Source: Streptomyces fagopyri
GTDB taxonomy: Bacteria > Actinomycetota > Actinomycetes > Streptomycetales > Streptomycetaceae
Direction: 5' to 3'
DNA: 64,000 nt
NCBI RefSeq assembly: GCF_009498275.1
Contig: NZ_CP045643.1
Location: forward strand, 310,001-374,000
The translations under genes and the position numbers were made by a program. The notes below the pieces were generated by a model. That model worked only from the letters and a program-made list of their open reading frames with translations, did not search any database and was not told where the DNA came from. This document shows, piece by piece, positions 60,647 to 64,000 of the stretch. Every line of letters starts with the position of its first letter. The first letter of the stretch is position 1.

Positions 60647-60980
60647 GGGTGGGCTCCGGATCTGTCGCGCTATGGGAATTCGAACGGCGTGTCGTTCACG
60701 GTAGGTGCGCGCCCAGCCGCAATGGCTTGTTCGACTTGTCAGAGTGGGCTGATGGCACACTCCTGTTTGGCATGAACAGATTTCAGCTTGCGTCTGCTGG
60801 CCGATCTGTTGATGATCCGGCGCTCCGCACATGCCACCTGTTGACGCGTATTCCATTGCCGCCGCCGGAGCGCGCGAGCACGTCTTGAGGGAAGGACCTC
60901 TCCACGGGGTCGCATCAGACGCCCCGGCCGTAGTCGGGCAGTCGTCCAGGCGGTGGCGGGGTGTCCGGACCAGCACATGC
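60647..60980. other. Intergenic, promoter region of the aldehyde dehydrogenase
   Basis: A relatively AT-rich stretch at 60700-60800 probably carries the promoter. No gene is seen. Confidence 0.45.
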
Positions 60981-61013
60981 CATGACCACCGCCCGGGCCG
61001 GGCGGTGGTCATG
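60981..61013. terminator. Strong terminator hairpin
   Basis: A perfect 14-bp stem (CATGACCACCGCCC and complement) with loop GGGCC lies 88 bp past the stop of the monooxygenase gene (minus strand). Confidence 0.8.
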
Positions 61014-61100
61014 GCGGCGAGGGGCTGTTTCGTCGCGACTGTGGGCACCGGACAGTGGTCGCGGGGCCGGTGGCGGCGTCGCGACATGTCAGAGGCTGGT

Positions 61101-62591
61101 CTACCCGAAGGTGGGGATGTCCTGGTGGGCGGCAGAGCCTGCACCACACCAGTGCGTGAGTGCCCGTCGGGCGTCCTCGGCCCTCCGTTCCGGGTGGTCC
61201 TCGGAGGTGGCCCACGCGATGTATGCGTCCGGTCTCACCAGTACGGACTTCTTTGTCAGGCCGGCCGCGGACACGAACTCGATCTCGCCGTCCCAGCCTT
61301 CAGTCACCGCGGCGGGCAGCGGCGCGTCTGCGGCGGTGACGAGCACGAAGCGCCGGGTGCGCAGAGCCTCATACAGCCGCCTTCCGTCGGTCAGCGGCAG
61401 ATCGGGAACACGCTTGCCGACAAGTGGGTGCGCGCCGCTCGGAGCGGCGTAGGCGATGTCAACACCGGAAATCGCCCGAGCCGCTCTCTGGGCCACGGGC
61501 GGAACGCGCAGCACCGTGCGGGCGAAGAGGTCGCGGAATCCGCACATCGCCTTCGGTGTCGTCAGCACCCCGCGCAGCAATGCGCCGCTCATCCGAAGTA
61601 CCCGGCGGCCCACGGGATGCCGCTCGGCCTGATAGGTGTCGAGCAGAGCGTCCGGAGCCCGGCCGCGCAGGACGGCCGCCAGTTTCCAGCTGAGGTTGGC
61701 TGAGTCCTGGATGCTGGTGTTGAGGCCCATCCCGCCGGCAGGTGAGTGCACGTGCGCGGCGTCGCCGACGAGAAATACCCGATCTACGCGGTAGCGGGGG
61801 CACTGGCGTTCATCGCTGTGGAACCGGGAGAGCCAGCGTGCGTCCCGCATGCCGAAGTCGCTCCCGAGCGCCCGCTGGGCGACTGCGCGGATCTCGTCCA
61901 GATCGACGGCCGTGTTGTCAGGCATGTCGTGGCGACGGTTCCAGGCCATGACGCGGAACCAGCCGTCGCCGAAGGGCACGACAATGGCGAAGGCGTCCCC
62001 CACCGCCCCGACGGTGGGAGGTTTTCTCGGTGGCTCGGCCAGGCGTACGTCGGCAAGCATCATCGAGCGAACCGCGGACCGGCCGGGAAAGGGCAGGCCG
62101 AGGGACTCACGCACCTTGCTGTTTCGGCCGTCGGCGCCCACCACGTAGGCGGCACGCAGGGTTTGCACCGTGCCGTCCGCGGCGCGTACCTCGACGTCGA
62201 CGCCCGTGGAGTCCTGCCGGAGGCCGGTCGCCTCGCAGCCGCTCTTGATGTCCACTCCATGGGTGAGGGCGCGGGAGCGGAGCAGCCGCTCGGTGTTGTA
62301 CTGCGGTGTCACCAGGACGTGCGGGTAGCGGGTCGGCAGCCGCGACAGGTCGATCCGCAAGAACTGCAGGACCGGATTTCGCAGCCCGGTCTTGAGCAGG
62401 TCGTCGGCGATCCCGCGGGCGTCGAGTTGCTCCATCGTCCGGGCGTGCACGGCGAACGCCCGGGTGAGCTTCGACTCCCCTTCGCGTCGCTCCACCACGG
62501 TGCAGGCGATCCCTGCCTCGGCCAGATCGCCCGCGAGCATCAGCCCCGCGGGGCCTGCCCCCACGATCAGCACTCCTTCGTCGGAGCCCAT
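61101..62591 (-). CDS. FAD-dependent aromatic monooxygenase (PheA/TfdB/MhpA-type)
   Basis: This is a 496-residue flavoprotein. ATG 62591 has GGAGG six bases upstream. GVLIVGAGPAGLMLAGDLAE near residue 7 binds FAD. AAYVVGADGRNSKVRESLG is the DG motif. RVFLVGDAAHVHSPAGGMGL is the GD motif with the FAD-binding Asp. The C-terminal thioredoxin-like domain (from about residue 385, VGKRVPDLPLTDGRRLYEAL) marks the phenol-hydroxylase-like class, which adds an OH to aromatic rings using NAD(P)H and O2. A cysteine hydrolase and an alpha/beta hydrolase lie upstream on the same strand, as in aromatic or polyketide-like degradation sets. Confidence 0.9.
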   Translation of the reverse strand: MGSDEGVLIVGAGPAGLMLAGDLAEAGIACTVVERREGESKLTRAFAVHARTMEQLDARGIADDLLKTGLRNPVLQFLRIDLSRLPTRYPHVLVTPQYNTERLLRSRALTHGVDIKSGCEATGLRQDSTGVDVEVRAADGTVQTLRAAYVVGADGRNSKVRESLGLPFPGRSAVRSMMLADVRLAEPPRKPPTVGAVGDAFAIVVPFGDGWFRVMAWNRRHDMPDNTAVDLDEIRAVAQRALGSDFGMRDARWLSRFHSDERQCPRYRVDRVFLVGDAAHVHSPAGGMGLNTSIQDSANLSWKLAAVLRGRAPDALLDTYQAERHPVGRRVLRMSGALLRGVLTTPKAMCGFRDLFARTVLRVPPVAQRAARAISGVDIAYAAPSGAHPLVGKRVPDLPLTDGRRLYEALRTRRFVLVTAADAPLPAAVTEGWDGEIEFVSAAGLTKKSVLVRPDAYIAWATSEDHPERRAEDARRALTHWCGAGSAAHQDIPTFG

Positions 62592-62725
62592 GTTCGTCCT
62601 CCGCGTCGATCGACATGACATGCAGGCGTGAGGCCGCCTCGGCGGTCCTGGCGATGAACGAGGTCAGCCGGTCAGGTGGGCGCGATCGGTGTTTCTCACC
62701 GCGTGCTTCCGTCCGGTAAGGACCC

Positions 62726-63355
62726 TCAGGTCGCCGGTGCACGCGTGGCGGTGAGGAATTCGTCGACCGTGAGCGTCGCATGTGAGATGAACGGATACCG
62801 CAGAATCATCGCGTCGTAGGCGTCCCGGCCGCCAACGGCTGCGGTCGCATCGGTGAACGTGGTCACGTGGAAGCCGTGTTCCATGCAGCTGCGGGCGGTC
62901 GACTCCACACACATCGTCCCCACCATGCCGGCGACGGCGATGTACTCCGTGTTGTGTTGGCGAAGCTGGACCTCCAGGTCGGTGTTGGCCAGGACGTCGA
63001 TGTTCTTGTGCGGAGTGATGACGATCTCGCCGTCTTGGGGCGACAGTTCGGGGTGGAATTCAGCCCCCCAACTCCCCTCTACGAAGAGGCGGTTGTCAAA
63101 CATCTCGTGGTGGACTCCGGAGATGTGCTTCCACGAGGTGTAGTCCGCTTCGGTGTAGGACATGGGTGCGAAGAAGACGGGAAAACCCTGCTCGCGCGCG
63201 CCTGCCAACAGACGCTTGAGGTTCTCGAACGTTCCGATCCGCTCGAACTCCTCCTTGTAGGTGGGGTAGGCCTTCCCGTCTTCGGAGAAGACGTCGTTCA
63301 TTGTGTCGATGAGGAGCAGGCCGACCCGCCCCGGCTCGTAGCTATGAGCAGACAT
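62726..63355 (-). CDS. Isochorismatase-like cysteine hydrolase
   Basis: This is a 209-residue protein. ATG 63355 has GGAGGG upstream. The catalytic triad is visible: Asp17 in GLLLIDTMNDVF, Lys117 in ITPHKNIDV, Cys149 in VAGMVGTMCVESTAR. FLTATRAP ends the chain. The family includes isochorismatases, nicotinamidases and N-carbamoyl hydrolases; relatives with SYTEADYTSWKHISG-type loops are common near alpha/beta hydrolases in stress and xenobiotic operons. It is 134 bp upstream of the monooxygenase and about 200 bp downstream of the partial hydrolase, all on the minus strand, so co-transcription is possible. Confidence 0.88.
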   Translation of the reverse strand: MSAHSYEPGRVGLLLIDTMNDVFSEDGKAYPTYKEEFERIGTFENLKRLLAGAREQGFPVFFAPMSYTEADYTSWKHISGVHHEMFDNRLFVEGSWGAEFHPELSPQDGEIVITPHKNIDVLANTDLEVQLRQHNTEYIAVAGMVGTMCVESTARSCMEHGFHVTTFTDATAAVGGRDAYDAMILRYPFISHATLTVDEFLTATRAPAT

Positions 63356-63562
63356 TCACCCTCCTCGGGATTTTTCGAGTCCTGCACGAGCGTGTGTCCG
63401 CTTCCGTCGCCTTGCGTGCCACCAGGCGGTTTCTTTCGGATCCGCCGGCTGTCGGTCCGGGTGTTCCGTCTCAGAGAAGCTCGGCCATGTGCGGGGGCGC
63501 AGATTCCCGCTCGGGTCTCTGCGTGTTCCGTCACCCGGCCCGGACACGAGGCGCCGCACGGC

Positions 63563-64000
63563 TCAGCCGCGGGCGAACTCCAGCAGGTCGGCGTTGAACC
63601 GGTCGGCGAACACGGGGACCATCGCCAGGCCGTGCGGGGCGCCCGGGTAGACCTTGAACGTGGAGTCCTTCACGATCTTCGAGGACTTCTCGCCCGCGGC
63701 CACGATCGGCACGATCTGGTCGTCGTCGCCGTGGACGATCAGTGTCGGGATGTCGAACCGCTTGAGGTCCTCGGTCAGATCGGTCTCGGAGAACGCCTTG
63801 ACGCAGTCGTACGCGCTCTTGATGCCCACCTGCATCGACCACAGCCAGAACGCGTCACGCGTTCCCTCGGAGACCGTCGAACCCTCCCGGTTGGCACCGT
63901 AGAAGGTCTCACTGAGGTCTTGGTAGAACTGGGAGCGGTCCGTCGCGACACCGGCCCGGATCTCGTCGAAGACCTCGATGGGCAGGCCCTCGGGATTCGC
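63563..64000 (-). CDS. Alpha/beta hydrolase, non-haem chloroperoxidase-like, C-terminal part (5' end outside window)
   Basis: The frame enters from the right edge and ends at 63563; 145 residues are visible. FYQDLSETFYGANREG and TRDAFWLWSMQVGIKSAYDC are cap-region sequences of the bacterial perhydrolase/non-haem chloroperoxidase group. IPTLIVHGDDDQIVPI carries the catalytic Asp, and YPGAPHGLAMV the catalytic His. The nucleophile Ser is outside the window. The ATG at 63835 is internal. Such enzymes are esterases with promiscuous perhydrolase activity. Confidence 0.88.
   Translation of the reverse strand, partial: ANPEGLPIEVFDEIRAGVATDRSQFYQDLSETFYGANREGSTVSEGTRDAFWLWSMQVGIKSAYDCVKAFSETDLTEDLKRFDIPTLIVHGDDDQIVPIVAAGEKSSKIVKDSTFKVYPGAPHGLAMVPVFADRFNADLLEFARG

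Noticed and set aside
1..64000. Secondary-metabolite gene cluster, tRNA/rRNA genes, prophage or integrase
   Set aside because: No PKS/NRPS/terpene core genes, no tRNA-like cloverleaf next to an integrase, and no phage structural genes were recognised.

Overview
The window is very GC-rich DNA with strongly G/C-biased third codon positions and many GTG and TTG starts. It encodes an mIHF-like nucleoid protein, sedolisin proteases, several TetR/LysR/GntR/LuxR regulators, and an ABC sugar importer with no ATPase gene of its own. Together these point to a Streptomyces-type actinobacterial chromosome. No rRNA, tRNA, CRISPR array or phage block was seen.

Layout. 0-8 kb is accessory DNA full of debris: the tail of an AraC regulator, pieces of a UDP-sugar dehydrogenase, an S1-domain protein and IS5/IS1182-type transposases. 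Among these sit a DinB-like gene, a secreted repeat protein, a DUF308-like membrane gene divergent from a TetR gene, and an mIHF paralogue. 8-16 kb holds a divergent oxidoreductase/LysR pair, a large secreted amidase, an SDR behind a long inverted repeat, and an MFS exporter. 16-19.4 kb is a GH65 phosphorylase/beta-phosphoglucomutase-type operon. 19.7-25.1 kb is a patch of small uncharacterised genes (DUF1963, DUF4259, DUF4406-like and others), some frameshifted. 25.8-28.7 kb carries a TetR/alpha-beta hydrolase operon with paired operators and a LuxR-type regulator. 28.8-37.6 kb holds two divergent, paralogous sedolisins of about 1400 residues with kelch and carbohydrate-binding-like modules.

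37.9-55.7 kb is the most coherent unit: a glycan and deoxy-sugar utilisation locus controlled by a FadR-type GntR regulator. A secreted beta-helix/CBM6 protein would act outside the cell. A lipoprotein SBP with two permeases would import the product. Cytoplasmic GH39 and GH3 enzymes would hydrolyse it. An aldo/keto reductase, an amidohydrolase-type lactonase, an SDR and a FAH-family hydrolase match steps of the non-phosphorylative L-fucose-type pathway (sugar, lactone, acid, keto-deoxy acid, diketo acid, pyruvate plus lactate). No classical sugar-acid dehydratase is present. The operon instead carries a 656-residue protein of unknown function and an RraA-like protein, and it retains the translated stub of a second FAH gene. 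Four ATCGAT-centred palindromes mark the likely operators.

55.8-64 kb is ordinary accessory metabolism: VOC and pirin proteins, a TDT-type transporter, an aldehyde dehydrogenase, and a run of FAD monooxygenase, cysteine hydrolase and alpha/beta hydrolase genes that looks like an aromatic or xenobiotic degradation set. The last gene runs off the window edge.
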